Positions 8,948 through 18,266 of a stretch of 56,475 nucleotides of DNA are shown here, one piece after another. Below the pieces are notes generated by a model. It ran no database searches. It had not been told where the DNA came from and saw only the letters and a program-made list of their open reading frames with translations. Location of the stretch: contig DKCV01000003.1 in assembly GCA_002449265.1 (NCBI GenBank), positions 1 to 56,475 on the forward strand, given 5' to 3'. The DNA is from Caryophanales bacterium UBA6865 (GTDB lineage Bacteria; Bacillota_I; Bacilli_A; RFN20; CAG-826). The position numbers and the translations under genes are program-made. Each line of letters starts with the position of its first letter. The first letter of the stretch is position 1.

Positions 8948-9252
8948 TATTCCTCCTTCACTTTCCCAGCGTTAATGATTTTGCCGTTAGTGAGTTCAAC
9001 CATTAGTTCGCCATTTTCATTCACTTTTATGGATTTAATCGTATCTCCAGGTTCCCCTTTATTATTCTTAAAAGGAGCCACTTCTCTTTCCTTAATCCAC
9101 TTCTCATAGCTAAGCTCCCCACCATTATTGATGTAGATAGAATATTCTTCGTTTTTGTTCATGCGATTATGCTCTTCCGCGTTATTAGAACAACCCACAA
9201 TAGAAAAAACGCCAATGGTAGTTACGAAAGCTTTTAAAACTCTCTTTTTCAT
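8947..9252 (-). CDS. Small lipoprotein A2 of cassette 2
   Basis: 101-residue predicted lipoprotein with lipobox SIVGC (Cys21). The mature protein is the shared module: EEYSIYINNGG, YEKW, a NKGEPGD stretch, VNENGELMVELTNG and INAGKV. AAAGGAG lies about 8 bases before the ATG. First gene of cassette 2, overlapping B2 by one base. The TATCGATTGATTTTTG element lies 80 bases upstream, as it does before A3. Function unknown. Confidence 0.75.
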   Translation of the reverse strand: MKKRVLKAFVTTIGVFSIVGCSNNAEEHNRMNKNEEYSIYINNGGELSYEKWIKEREVAPFKNNKGEPGDTIKSIKVNENGELMVELTNGKIINAGKVKEE

Positions 9253-9692
9253 TAGGTAATACTCCTTTTCTTAATCATCCAACTAGGCCATTTCACGCCA
9301 CATTAGATAAAACAATCATTGCAATTTTTATACAAAAATCAATCGATAAATACTTACTTTTTTTGCTTTTGTGTTTTTGTTTTTAATGCGGATTAAGAAT
9401 AAGGAAAACTGCTATTTTAAATAAATAATCATCTAATGGAATTGTCTAAATAAATGGCGAACAAAACTAAGGATTAATTGATTGTTATTCCAGCATCAAT
9501 ACGAGAGTAAACCATTCAATTAAAGGCAGTGTTATTTATTCAACATAACCGCTAGAGCTCTTATCGAAAAAAGTTAAATAATTTCTAGTATAAAAGGAAT
9601 TGCAATATTTTCATCAAGTCATTGCTAAAAGGGCATATTGATCAATCCTTTTAATTGGGTGTTGGATAAGAAATAGAACATTAAGTGGTTGT
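9253..9692. other. Intergenic region between helicase gene and cassette 2
   Basis: About 440 AT-rich bases with no gene. It holds the presumed cassette 2 promoter, including the shared element at 9333-9348. I see no terminator for the helicase gene that ends at 9693. Confidence 0.5.
9333..9348 (-). promoter_or_regulatory. Shared cassette upstream element, copy before A2
   Basis: TATCGATTGATTTTTG on the minus strand, identical over 16 bases to 15051-15066 before A3. Its TTGATT could serve as a -35 box. Both copies sit 80 bases upstream of the A-gene ATG in otherwise unlike sequence. Confidence 0.45.
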
Positions 9693-12600
9693 CTAAAAAA
9701 GCGACAATTGTTCCGCTTCTTCATAATCCTTATATCCTTCAATCAGCTTCTTCAAAAATTCATAATCTCGCGAAAAGGAATTCGGGAGTCTGATCAATTT
9801 GATTTCATGACTTTCGCAAGATGCCATCTTTCTTTTGTCGGATGCGATCCTACGATAATCAGAATAATGCTCTCCACCGTCAAATTCGAAAGCGTATATT
9901 GGCTTTAAAGCGCCGAAAATTGACTTTTCATAAATGACAGAATCGAATTCCATCGTAGAGTTCTTATATTCCTCGAACAACTCTTTTAAAGGGACATTAC
10001 GCACTACTTTAAGCCTTTTCTTTGTTGAGACAATTTGCTCAATTGTCTTATAAAATTCGTCTTCGCTCAGAGAGCCATTGCTTTTTCCGATGGTGAGATT
10101 TTCGTAAGTAGGCGGAATGACTTCAACATTCCCTTTCTCTTCGCAATACTCTATGAGTTCATTCCAAACTCCATCGCCAGTATGCGTTTCTTTCAATTTT
10201 TCTTTATCGCCAAAAACAACCAATTTTTTCTTTGCCCTAGAAACGGCCACGTTAGCGATTTCACCATGCGAATTCAGCCAGTCAAGCGTATGGCTAGAAG
10301 AAAAAGAAGACACCCCAGTCGCGATAATTATGGTGTTTTTCTCATCGCCTTGAACACTATGGATCGTCGCGGCCTTAACTTCTTTAATCCCATTCCTAAA
10401 TAGTAATTCATTAATGAGTTTTGCTTGATTCACACAGGGAGTAATAATCGCGCAATCGCTAATATCGTTATTTTTGCAGTAATTAACCACATTCATCGCT
10501 TCTTGATAGTTTTGGTTACGGAGAGAAGAACGCACCTCGTTCTTGCTATTGATAAAAGAGACTTCGCCATTTCCTAAAGAGGGGCTGATTTTAAGTTTAT
10601 TTTGATAGAAATATTTGTTATTGAAATCGATGATTCTTTTGCCGCACCGATAATGGCTCCGTAACAATACCCTGTTGGTGATTTTGTCTGCCGCTTTCAT
10701 CGTCGATAAAATGGAATTGTCTAAATAATCATAAATTTCCGATATCTTGAATTCCTTTTTTAGCTCTTCGTTAACCGTAGAATCTAGTTCAATCACGGGC
10801 ATTAATTGGTCTTCGTCTCCAACAAGTAGTAACCCTTTCGCTCTAGATAAAGGGATTAACGCATGCGCGATATCGGCTTGCCCTGCTTCATCCATGATGA
10901 GAAGATCGAAAAAGAAATCCCCATCCCCAAGCCGAGAGCTAGAAATGTTCGTCGTGAAAATAAGAGGGAAAACATCAACTAGTAGTTCCAAGTTCTTGTT
11001 ATCCAATAGATAAGAATTCAGGCTCATCGCTCTAGAAAGAGGGTCATCGATAAAAACGATTTCCTTCAATCTTTGATATTTTGATGATTGAAGTTTCTTA
11101 TAGTGAACCAAAGAAGAATAATAAAGGAATTTAAGGGCATCTTCATCGTTTTGGAGGGAAACGAAATGGGAAATAATTTCTTTTTCGCTTTCACTAGGAA
11201 TCTCCGCAATTTGGCGCTCTAATATCGCTTTTTGTTTCTCGATGATGGAATTTCTAGCGCCTAGCTTTTTCATTTTCTCTAGAAAACGAAGGTTATCCAT
11301 AGCGACATTTCGCTTCTGATAGTTAGTAAGAGAAATAACGGCTCTTTTATTTTTGCTTAGCACTCTTTTTCGTAAATCATCAAGTTCAGATATGGTAAGC
11401 GAATCCTCAAAATCTAACGAAAATAAATGCCTAATTTTTAAAGCGGCTTCGGCCATTTTTTGCGTGTTGCCAAGTCTTAGAAATGGGACCTCAATCCTTT
11501 TACCATGGTACAAAAAATTGAATTTTGAAACGATTCCGTCTAAAGGTCGATTATTGTTTGTTGATACTAAAATCGTCTTTTTCACAAACAAAGCAGAAAG
11601 AATGGTATTGAAAATGGTTTGGGTTTTCCCAGTTCCTGGAGGTCCTTGAACATAGGTCACTTTATTTTTAAGCGCCCCATAAATAAGCAATGCCTGGTCG
11701 ACATTCACGCGGTCATCAAATAAAACAATGTTTGGTAAAGTCCTACCATTATTGGAAAGGCTTGAATTGCCGAAAAACGCTTTTAAGGGGGCGTTGAGGG
11801 TATTATTCGCCCAACGCTCCTCGACTTTCGAAAATAATAAAGGGAGATTAATTTGCATATCTCTTTGAAGGCAAAAGAATTCGGGACGAGTGTTAATCTT
11901 TTCGTAAGCGCGTAGTCCTTCACGCAAGGAATTCACCGTTTCAAGGAAATCAGCGTTGATAGCTTCTTTAAATTCCAACGCGTTTAATTCCGTATAGTAA
12001 TGCAAAGAATGCTTAGACCCATCAACTAGAAAAGACGGATTGACCCGAATCTTGTCTTTGATTTTCATCTTCTTTTCTTTCGGAGAGAAAAAAGCATTTT
12101 GATACGCGACGATATATTTCTTGTCGTCTTTATCAATGGAGAGGCGAGAAATAGCAAGTTCAGTTCGTCTATTTTCCCATTCATTCAAATCGTATTTAAT
12201 AACGTAACGCACAAGGCTATGAATTTGTTCATCGCTTAAAAGTAACTCGCCGTTTTTTTCTAGCACTTCCGCGTCTAAGCCTTTTATCATGCAATAATCT
12301 TTCACATATGGATCAGAATCCGCTTCAGAGCACCTTTCCAAATAACGGAGAATGTTATTGCTGAAATTTTCGAACTTCAGCCATTCAAAATCTTTTAGAT
12401 TCGAGTTGATTTTGTCAACCAAAGCAGCGTTATATTCCCCAATCGAAAAATGAATGACTTTCGCGCTAACGATGCGGTCAAAACGCAAAAATAAATCAAT
12501 CGTGTCTACCCCTTTAGACTCATTAAACGCGGAAACAAAAAGCTTCCTCTCCTTTGGTTCAATATCATTAACGAAGCACCAAAAAGAAGTCGTTCTTCCT

Positions 12601-12701
12601 TCTTTAAAGGAATCATAAACTACATCAAGCCATTTGCCTTCCTTGATAGAAAGAGATATTTCTTTCGCCACTGCATTTTCTATTGTTTTACGGTTTTCCA
12701 T
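9693..12701 (-). CDS. UPF1-like superfamily 1 helicase with C-terminal nuclease-like domain
   Basis: 1002 residues. Walker A GPPGTGKT near residue 353, Walker B with DEAGQ near 600, a motif III/IV region GDEDQLMPV just after it, and motif VI region VSRAKKK near 823, in the order of AAA_11/AAA_12 UPF1-like helicases. The last 120 residues contain FEFDGGEHYSDYRR with downstream Asp and Lys, resembling a DUF2726/Vsr-type PD-(D/E)XK nuclease. Known relatives unwind nucleic acid using ATP, and several anti-phage systems combine COG1112 helicases with nucleases. It is monocistronic, between cassettes 2 and 3, and its start follows a terminator. A defence or repair role is inference. Confidence 0.85.
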   Translation of the reverse strand: MENRKTIENAVAKEISLSIKEGKWLDVVYDSFKEGRTTSFWCFVNDIEPKERKLFVSAFNESKGVDTIDLFLRFDRIVSAKVIHFSIGEYNAALVDKINSNLKDFEWLKFENFSNNILRYLERCSEADSDPYVKDYCMIKGLDAEVLEKNGELLLSDEQIHSLVRYVIKYDLNEWENRRTELAISRLSIDKDDKKYIVAYQNAFFSPKEKKMKIKDKIRVNPSFLVDGSKHSLHYYTELNALEFKEAINADFLETVNSLREGLRAYEKINTRPEFFCLQRDMQINLPLLFSKVEERWANNTLNAPLKAFFGNSSLSNNGRTLPNIVLFDDRVNVDQALLIYGALKNKVTYVQGPPGTGKTQTIFNTILSALFVKKTILVSTNNNRPLDGIVSKFNFLYHGKRIEVPFLRLGNTQKMAEAALKIRHLFSLDFEDSLTISELDDLRKRVLSKNKRAVISLTNYQKRNVAMDNLRFLEKMKKLGARNSIIEKQKAILERQIAEIPSESEKEIISHFVSLQNDEDALKFLYYSSLVHYKKLQSSKYQRLKEIVFIDDPLSRAMSLNSYLLDNKNLELLVDVFPLIFTTNISSSRLGDGDFFFDLLIMDEAGQADIAHALIPLSRAKGLLLVGDEDQLMPVIELDSTVNEELKKEFKISEIYDYLDNSILSTMKAADKITNRVLLRSHYRCGKRIIDFNNKYFYQNKLKISPSLGNGEVSFINSKNEVRSSLRNQNYQEAMNVVNYCKNNDISDCAIITPCVNQAKLINELLFRNGIKEVKAATIHSVQGDEKNTIIIATGVSSFSSSHTLDWLNSHGEIANVAVSRAKKKLVVFGDKEKLKETHTGDGVWNELIEYCEEKGNVEVIPPTYENLTIGKSNGSLSEDEFYKTIEQIVSTKKRLKVVRNVPLKELFEEYKNSTMEFDSVIYEKSIFGALKPIYAFEFDGGEHYSDYRRIASDKRKMASCESHEIKLIRLPNSFSRDYEFLKKLIEGYKDYEEAEQLSLF

Positions 12702-12759
12702 AAACGGCAGACTTTTTGCACCATTAATATAACATACTTAGCATTTTCTTTTTTTAGAA

Positions 12760-12793
12760 AAACGGCCAATGAAGTGACTCACTAGCCGTTTTG
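12760..12793 (-). terminator. Terminator after cassette 3
   Basis: AAAACGGC (12760-12767) pairs with GCCGTTTT (12786-12793), with an inner AGTG/CACT stem. On the minus strand it ends in TTTTTCT. It lies 27 bases past the C3 stop and separates C3 from the helicase gene. Confidence 0.75.
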
Positions 12794-12819
12794 ATCAATC
12801 TTTATTCGAATGAAAACTT

Positions 12820-14256
12820 TTATTTTTTAATTGAGGACACTCGGATTACCGGTCTTATCCCTAAAATCCAGTTTCCCGGGGAAATAACGTAACCAAAGTA
12901 GTAGTTACGGAATCGGTTTGGAAATTCGTCGTCTTGCGTTTTAGACCAATAAGCGATAATTTTGCTCGAAGAATCATAGTTAGGGATTTTGTTACGAATC
13001 GTGTAATCGGAGGGATAAGCCATGCGACGATTACTTGGGACAATGGTTTTACAATCTTCCCATTCAATCAAATCAAGGATGCCTTCACTAGGAGAAGCTT
13101 GATTCATATCCATGATGAAATCCTTTTCTCTACCACCGAAGACAAAATAATCGTCTTTCATTTTCGTTTTCATCCATTTATGAAGCGGGGAGTCGAGGAA
13201 TGATGTTGCTTTGTTGTCTGGATTAATCGCGCCAGAATCAATGACTAAATCCGTCATCAAGCGATAGTTTTTTCCTTTCTCATCTTCTTTTAACAAAAAC
13301 CATTTCACAGGTTCATAACGGTAATAGGCGTCGTTTTCGCCATCTTTAAAATGTAGGTATTCGTAATAATCGACAATCGGATTGCCTCGGCTACTTTTTT
13401 GATCGGTTTTGCGAATTTTATCCAAAAGGGCAGTATCCGTGACTTTTGTTTGGGGATAAAGCCCAAATTCATTCAAATCAACCGCGTCTTTCTCTTCCCA
13501 TTTCGCCTTCAAGACGATGTCTTTAGGAATGTTCCATATTCCTTCATTATCAAAGATATCCATATGACCTTCGCTAGTTTCGCGTTCCCATCCCTTGAAG
13601 AGGAATTCCGAATTCATATCGAAAGGTTTTGGGAGTTCATAGCTTTTGCCAAAATACATAGACAGAGGCGAGAAAGTATGCCCGATTTTTTCATCGATGA
13701 GAGTTACTTTGAATTCCTTTTCTGGATCAATCCTTGCATAAAGGTTCACACTTTTGGTGACGTTCATACGGTTAACGTCCCAATAAGAAAGGAATCCTTC
13801 ATCAAGATACCAATTATCGTTATAGGTAAAATCAAGGCGCGGGAGTTCAAGCTTATGTCCATGGAAGAGCTTTTTCTCCGCTAAAAGGGTTTTCCCAAGG
13901 AAGAATTTCACCGTGTGCATCTTTTTCTTCGGTAAAGGTGTCGTAATGACTTTTCCGTTTGACAAAACCAAGACTAGATTCCCATCTTTATCGATATAAG
14001 AGGAAATGACGTCCGCTCCTTTTTCGCCTTTTAAATCTTCTTTTTCTTTTTCAGTTGGATGGGCTGGAGAACCTTCTTTTAGCCATTCCGTATATGTTTT
14101 TCTCCCGCCTTCTTTATAGTAAATGACGTAAGAAGAATAAATGCTTAAATCCACATTGTTCTCTTTTTGGCTCATGCAAGCAGTCAATACCGCTATAGGA
14201 GCAATAAGCACTAAAGAAGCTAAGAACAAAATCGTACCGTTTCTCTTTGTTTTCAT
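12820..14256 (-). CDS. Large surface lipoprotein C3 (Flg_new/InlB-like repeats plus DUF6273-like domain)
   Basis: 478 residues, lipobox AVLTAC (Cys27). Start at 14256 is set by AAGGAGA 7 bases upstream; an earlier in-frame ATG would run into B3. Contains the shared module (YSSYVIYYKEGG, YTEW, LKGEKGAD, LVLVLSNG), two Flg_new/InlB-like units ending LYARI and LKAKW, and the DUF6273-like region (GLYPQTKV, YYRYEPVKW, LHKWMK, GIRPVIRV). It starts 25 bases after B3 ends. Most similar by eye to C2, less to C1. Function unknown; probably surface-exposed. Confidence 0.86.
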   Translation of the reverse strand: MKTKRNGTILFLASLVLIAPIAVLTACMSQKENNVDLSIYSSYVIYYKEGGRKTYTEWLKEGSPAHPTEKEKEDLKGEKGADVISSYIDKDGNLVLVLSNGKVITTPLPKKKMHTVKFFLGKTLLAEKKLFHGHKLELPRLDFTYNDNWYLDEGFLSYWDVNRMNVTKSVNLYARIDPEKEFKVTLIDEKIGHTFSPLSMYFGKSYELPKPFDMNSEFLFKGWERETSEGHMDIFDNEGIWNIPKDIVLKAKWEEKDAVDLNEFGLYPQTKVTDTALLDKIRKTDQKSSRGNPIVDYYEYLHFKDGENDAYYRYEPVKWFLLKEDEKGKNYRLMTDLVIDSGAINPDNKATSFLDSPLHKWMKTKMKDDYFVFGGREKDFIMDMNQASPSEGILDLIEWEDCKTIVPSNRRMAYPSDYTIRNKIPNYDSSSKIIAYWSKTQDDEFPNRFRNYYFGYVISPGNWILGIRPVIRVSSIKK

Positions 14257-14281
14257 GATTTTTCTCCTTATTAATGCTAAG

Positions 14282-14617
14282 TTAATCCACCTCAACCGGC
14301 ATCACGCCAGCGTCGATTTCTTCGCCATTAGAAAGCACTAAAATTAAATGACCATCTCTAGTGATTTTCGTAGCGACCGGATAAACGCCTGGGTCGCCTT
14401 TTTCACCCTTCTTATAATTAGCGTTTTCCTTTTCCTTCCACTCCAAATAAGGAAGCTTCCCACCACTAGCAACATATATGGCGTAATTGGCGTAATAATC
14501 TTTTTGATGATTTCCAATGTCTAACGCTCCGCTTCGTAAACCGATCAATAACGCCGCCGAAATAGACGTGATAAGGCACGCTCCAAAAAATAATGCGGCA
14601 AATCTTTTTTTCTTCAT
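14282..14617 (-). CDS. Small membrane-anchored cassette protein B3
   Basis: 111 residues. The start at 14617 is preferred because GAGG lies 9 bases upstream; ATG codons at 14644 and 14641 lack a ribosome site. One hydrophobic segment (about residues 5-28), then the shared module: YYANYAIY, ASGG, PYLEW, KKGEKGD, ITRDGHLILVLSNG and IDAGVMP. Paralogue of B1 and B2, placed between A3 and C3. Function unknown. Confidence 0.78.
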   Translation of the reverse strand: MKKKRFAALFFGACLITSISAALLIGLRSGALDIGNHQKDYYANYAIYVASGGKLPYLEWKEKENANYKKGEKGDPGVYPVATKITRDGHLILVLSNGEEIDAGVMPVEVD

Positions 14618-14665
14618 ATTTGTTTTCCTCAATAAGTTCATCATTTCTTCGCTTTATTAACCTTT

Positions 14666-14971
14666 TTATTCATAAGAATCAGATATTTTGCCAGCGTTAA
14701 TGATTCTTCCGTCAGTAAGCTCGATAATCAGTTCCCCTTTTTCGTTCACACTAACGGATTTGACATAAGTGCCAGGATCGCCTTTTTCTTTCTTGTCGCT
14801 TTTCTTTTTCTCCTTAACCCATTCTAAATAGGGAAGCTTTCCGCCCTTGGATACATAAATGGTGTATTCCTCATAATAATTAGGCGGGGTTTTCTCTTTC
14901 CCAGTAGTGCAGCCGATGATTGAGCAAGCACCAAGGAAAGACAATAGACCAAGCGTAATGCTTTTTTTCAT
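14666..14971 (-). CDS. Small lipoprotein A3 of cassette 3
   Basis: 101-residue predicted lipoprotein with lipobox SIIGC (Cys21). Shared module: EEYTIYVSKGG, PYLEW, KKEKGDPG, VNEKGELIIELTDG, INAGKI. An AAGGAG site lies 9-10 bases before the ATG. First gene of cassette 3. The upstream element TATCGATTGATTTTTG is at 15051-15066. Function unknown; its sequence is nearly a free-standing copy of the N-terminal module of C3. Confidence 0.75.
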   Translation of the reverse strand: MKKSITLGLLSFLGACSIIGCTTGKEKTPPNYYEEYTIYVSKGGKLPYLEWVKEKKKSDKKEKGDPGTYVKSVSVNEKGELIIELTDGRIINAGKISDSYE

Positions 14972-15440
14972 AAAAAATACTCCTTATCTTTAACTGGCGG
15001 CTTAGATTATTTCTTGCCGTCAGGTTAAATTAATATCTTGAATTTAAAAACAAAAATCAATCGATATTTTCTCACTTTTTTGATAAGGAATATTAATTTT
15101 TTATGAAAGATAATAATTATGTTAATTTAATTTTTAACTAAATAATAATTTAATAGTTGAGCACCAATAATTAGTCGCCATGAGACAAATACGAGAAATA
15201 TAATGTTTCTCATAAAATCATTAAATATTTGATATCGTTTAATATCGTAAGCGTTTATTTATCCTTTATCGCTTTTAAGTTTTTTGAGTAAAAATTTCAG
15301 ATTTTTAGGAAAAAGAAAAATAAAAGACATGGAAAGCGATGCCTTCTTGCCTATGAAAAGATTCAATAAATGAGTTTTATTATTCTCTAAGGCCCTTAAT
15401 TTTCTTTTCAAACATTGTCTTAGCCATCATTAAATTTAAA
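14972..15440. other. Intergenic region upstream of cassette 3
   Basis: About 470 AT-rich bases without a gene. Contains the shared element at 15051-15066. I see no tandem repeat or further hairpin until the terminator at 15442. Confidence 0.5.
15051..15066 (-). promoter_or_regulatory. Shared cassette upstream element, copy before A3
   Basis: TATCGATTGATTTTTG on the minus strand, identical to the copy before A2. Flanking sequence is not conserved, so the match is not just recent duplication. Confidence 0.45.
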
Positions 15441-15441
15441 A

Positions 15442-15468
15442 AAGCGAATGCATGAAACGCATTCGCTT
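15442..15468 (-). terminator. Terminator after the 808-residue lipoprotein
   Basis: Perfect 10-bp stem (AAGCGAATGC and GCATTCGCTT) with a 7-base loop. On the minus strand it is followed by TTTTAAATTT. It lies 30 bases past the stop at 15498. Confidence 0.88.
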
Positions 15469-15497
15469 AAAAGGGATAAAGATAAATCCACTATATT

Positions 15498-17924
15498 CTA
15501 ATGGAATTCGCCTTCACGATTGATGATAACGTTCCCGTTTTCATCAAGAGGTTGTATGAGTAACCCGCTCCCAAGCACATAATTAGGGGTATGTGTTGGA
15601 TTAAAATGGAAGAAAGCGATATCGCTATCGTAGATGACACGAAGCGTTTTGCCATTACCCATGTCTTTGACCCACACGGTTTGTTTGCTTGGATCAATCA
15701 AATAGACTTCGCTTGTTTGTCCATTTGCTTTGTAATCGTCATCACGATAGCCGACATCAATTTTTTCGCTAGAAGTTAGTTGTTCAAAGCCAGCATCCTT
15801 GAATCCTTGGTCTAAAACACTAGTTTTGACTTCACTTCCTGCGCAATATAACCCCACGCCAATTAAAGGGGAATTATCGTAATCCACGTTGCCGTTTTCA
15901 TCCGCATCAGGAACGCCAGTTCCAGAAGAATAACGGGGTTCAGCATACCATTCCCCTACATGCTTTTTGTCATAATAATAAGGAATGAGCTTCGCATAAT
16001 CTTCCCCGATATAATTCACTAAATCTTCCCATTCATCCGGAGAATCATCCGCATAGCAAGTAAGTTCCATTGGACCGATTTTGTTAATGTCGATATCGCT
16101 TGGCAAAGCGATATTTTCATAACTGAAAGTCAAATATTCCATATCGTCAACGCTATAATTGACTTCGTAATTGATCGATTTCAAGTAGCCTCTTTCAATC
16201 GTCATATTAACAGTGCTAGGGATGGCGTTGCCCGAAATCCAGCAAGAAGAAGTAGCGTCGGTCACTAGTTCGCGGAACGTATAGCTATTGCCGTCTTTCT
16301 TCATGGTTTTAGGATCGATCATTTTCGGGAAATAGTTGGTGATCACGTCGTTTTCGACGATATCTTCGCTTTGGACAAGGCGATTGGTGTTTTTGATTTG
16401 CCTAAAAGCAATAACTTTATCGTCTTTAGATGTGTAACCGTGCGTTTCGCTTTCCCACGCTTGTTTTTGAGAATCATAAGATTCTTCGGTGATTAAATAA
16501 GTCGTCCCATCAAACAAATAAGTCACGCGACGCGTTGGCTCAACGCCGGGTTTCCGATTCGTTTTCACGACTTTAAAAGGATTTTTTCCATCAAAGTAAG
16601 ACATCGCATTAGTCACTTCGCGTGTGCCATCCTCAGTGTATGGTTCTGGCAAAGAGATGCCATCATAGTCTTTTAATAACATCGTGGCTTGATAATAATA
16701 AAGGAGGTTCGCGGGCGAATTCATGGCAAGACCAATCGCTTTATCGTTCTCCATTTTCACAACGATTTCCTCAAAGGAACAATTCGAATCATTAACGTTA
16801 GTGTGAACGAATGTTTGATAAGCACGATTTGGACTAAGCGCAAAATAACGATAATTCCCATCCCCACAAAGACGGAAATCATTGATATCCAAATCCTTTG
16901 GCAAGCCCCATTGATCGAAGAAGAATTTTGAAGATTCTTCTTTCGTTTTTTCATTTTGAGCGTTGAGGCCATGAGAAACGGCACGCCCATCGGTACCGTT
17001 ACTAGTCAAAAAGGTGTAATAATCAGTTGCTTTGCCATCTGGATCATTCACTTGGTGGATGTAAATGGTATCTTTATTGCACTTGAAATCAATGCTCGCG
17101 ATTCTTTCTGCACCGCCGACTTTGTTCATCTTTTTGATATCGGTTGAGCAAGAAATGTTTTCTAAGAATAAGTTAGAGCCTTGCTCAGGAGTCAAGGCTT
17201 TCCCATCCGTTTCCCAAGAAAAGGTTTCCGCTAAGTTTAAGAGCTTTTTATCTATAGCGTTATCAACGTGAGAAAAAGAACCAGTAGTCAAACTCGTATT
17301 AGAAGTATCGAAGAGCTCAAAACCAAGGACTTTGTTATCTTGCTCGAACCAAAAAGACACTTTGCCGATAATGCTAGTTCCATAGCATTCATTAAACGCA
17401 GAAACAATTCCATTATCATCGGTAGAATAAACGCTCGACTCAGACGAAAAAGCCGTAATGGACAAATCATCGCTGACGGAATGCAAGAAATTGAAATCGT
17501 CGAAAGTAAGTTCGTAGCGGTTGCCATAGGTATCCATCGTATACCCCATTGAACTGATATAAGGATTGCCATTTTTCAAATACTCGACGCCATAAGCGAT
17601 TTTCTTATTTGCGTCCTTATGGCTAGCGACATTCACATAGGCAGTCTCGCTATTTTTGTAATAATCCTTTGTGACAAGTGTCTCTGAATCATCATAATCA
17701 TTGTGGAAAACAAAATTAAAATCCGTCTTCAATTTCAGAATCGCGTCCTTTAACCCGTTGACGGAGCCATCGAAGACATAATCGTTTGCTGGATCGATAT
17801 CAACGGTAGCTGCAGGCTCTTCGCTACTATTGTTCGTATTCGAAGAGGAAGATTCTTCCCCACAAGAAGCGAGTAAGATAACCGTAGACGATAATACGAT
17901 TGGGAGAATCGTTCTTTTTTTCAT
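15498..17924 (-). CDS. Very large hypothetical lipoprotein
   Basis: 808 residues with lipobox LLASC (Cys21) followed by a Ser/Asn-rich linker. Start at 17924 is fixed by GGAGG 9 bases upstream and by the signal peptide; the frame is open further upstream without either. The mature part has many aromatic-rich beta-like segments and acidic loops such as DADENGNVDYDN. No domain is recognised. Single-gene unit with its own terminator, divergent from the 18267 lipoprotein. Extracellular substrate binding or adhesion would fit but is not shown. Confidence 0.75.
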   Translation of the reverse strand: MKKRTILPIVLSSTVILLASCGEESSSSNTNNSSEEPAATVDIDPANDYVFDGSVNGLKDAILKLKTDFNFVFHNDYDDSETLVTKDYYKNSETAYVNVASHKDANKKIAYGVEYLKNGNPYISSMGYTMDTYGNRYELTFDDFNFLHSVSDDLSITAFSSESSVYSTDDNGIVSAFNECYGTSIIGKVSFWFEQDNKVLGFELFDTSNTSLTTGSFSHVDNAIDKKLLNLAETFSWETDGKALTPEQGSNLFLENISCSTDIKKMNKVGGAERIASIDFKCNKDTIYIHQVNDPDGKATDYYTFLTSNGTDGRAVSHGLNAQNEKTKEESSKFFFDQWGLPKDLDINDFRLCGDGNYRYFALSPNRAYQTFVHTNVNDSNCSFEEIVVKMENDKAIGLAMNSPANLLYYYQATMLLKDYDGISLPEPYTEDGTREVTNAMSYFDGKNPFKVVKTNRKPGVEPTRRVTYLFDGTTYLITEESYDSQKQAWESETHGYTSKDDKVIAFRQIKNTNRLVQSEDIVENDVITNYFPKMIDPKTMKKDGNSYTFRELVTDATSSCWISGNAIPSTVNMTIERGYLKSINYEVNYSVDDMEYLTFSYENIALPSDIDINKIGPMELTCYADDSPDEWEDLVNYIGEDYAKLIPYYYDKKHVGEWYAEPRYSSGTGVPDADENGNVDYDNSPLIGVGLYCAGSEVKTSVLDQGFKDAGFEQLTSSEKIDVGYRDDDYKANGQTSEVYLIDPSKQTVWVKDMGNGKTLRVIYDSDIAFFHFNPTHTPNYVLGSGLLIQPLDENGNVIINREGEFH

Positions 17925-18266
17925 GGTGTTTTTCCTCCGTTCCATAATTTTTAGCAACAGGCTCGTGATGGAAAATGGCCGATCGCTAACCCTGTGCTCT
18001 ATTAACCTTATTCTATATATATGTCGCACAATTTTTTTCCAACTAATTTAATTTTTATAATCAAATATTTTTTGGCTATCCTCCCTACTAGAATCTTGAA
18101 TATATTCACGAATATCCGCATATTTCAACATCTATTTTCAATTTTTAGCAATTAAATTTCTGAATTAATTTAAGAATGTAAATATTTTGTAAAGAACGCA
18201 TTTATTTATTGAAAGTCATCGACTTGGTCACAATATTTTGACATTCAATTCAGGGAGGTCATCCAA
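17925..18266. other. Divergent promoter region
   Basis: About 340 AT-rich bases between two divergent lipoprotein genes. For the plus-strand gene a fair promoter is TTGAAA at 18209-18214, 17 bases, AATATT at 18232-18237, followed by AGGGAGGT before the ATG. No clear operator seen. Confidence 0.4.

Noticed and set aside
313..14971. True collagen triple helix in the KGEKGD proteins
   Set aside because: Only one to three Gly-x-y triplets occur per protein, too few for a triple helix; more likely a turn or linker.
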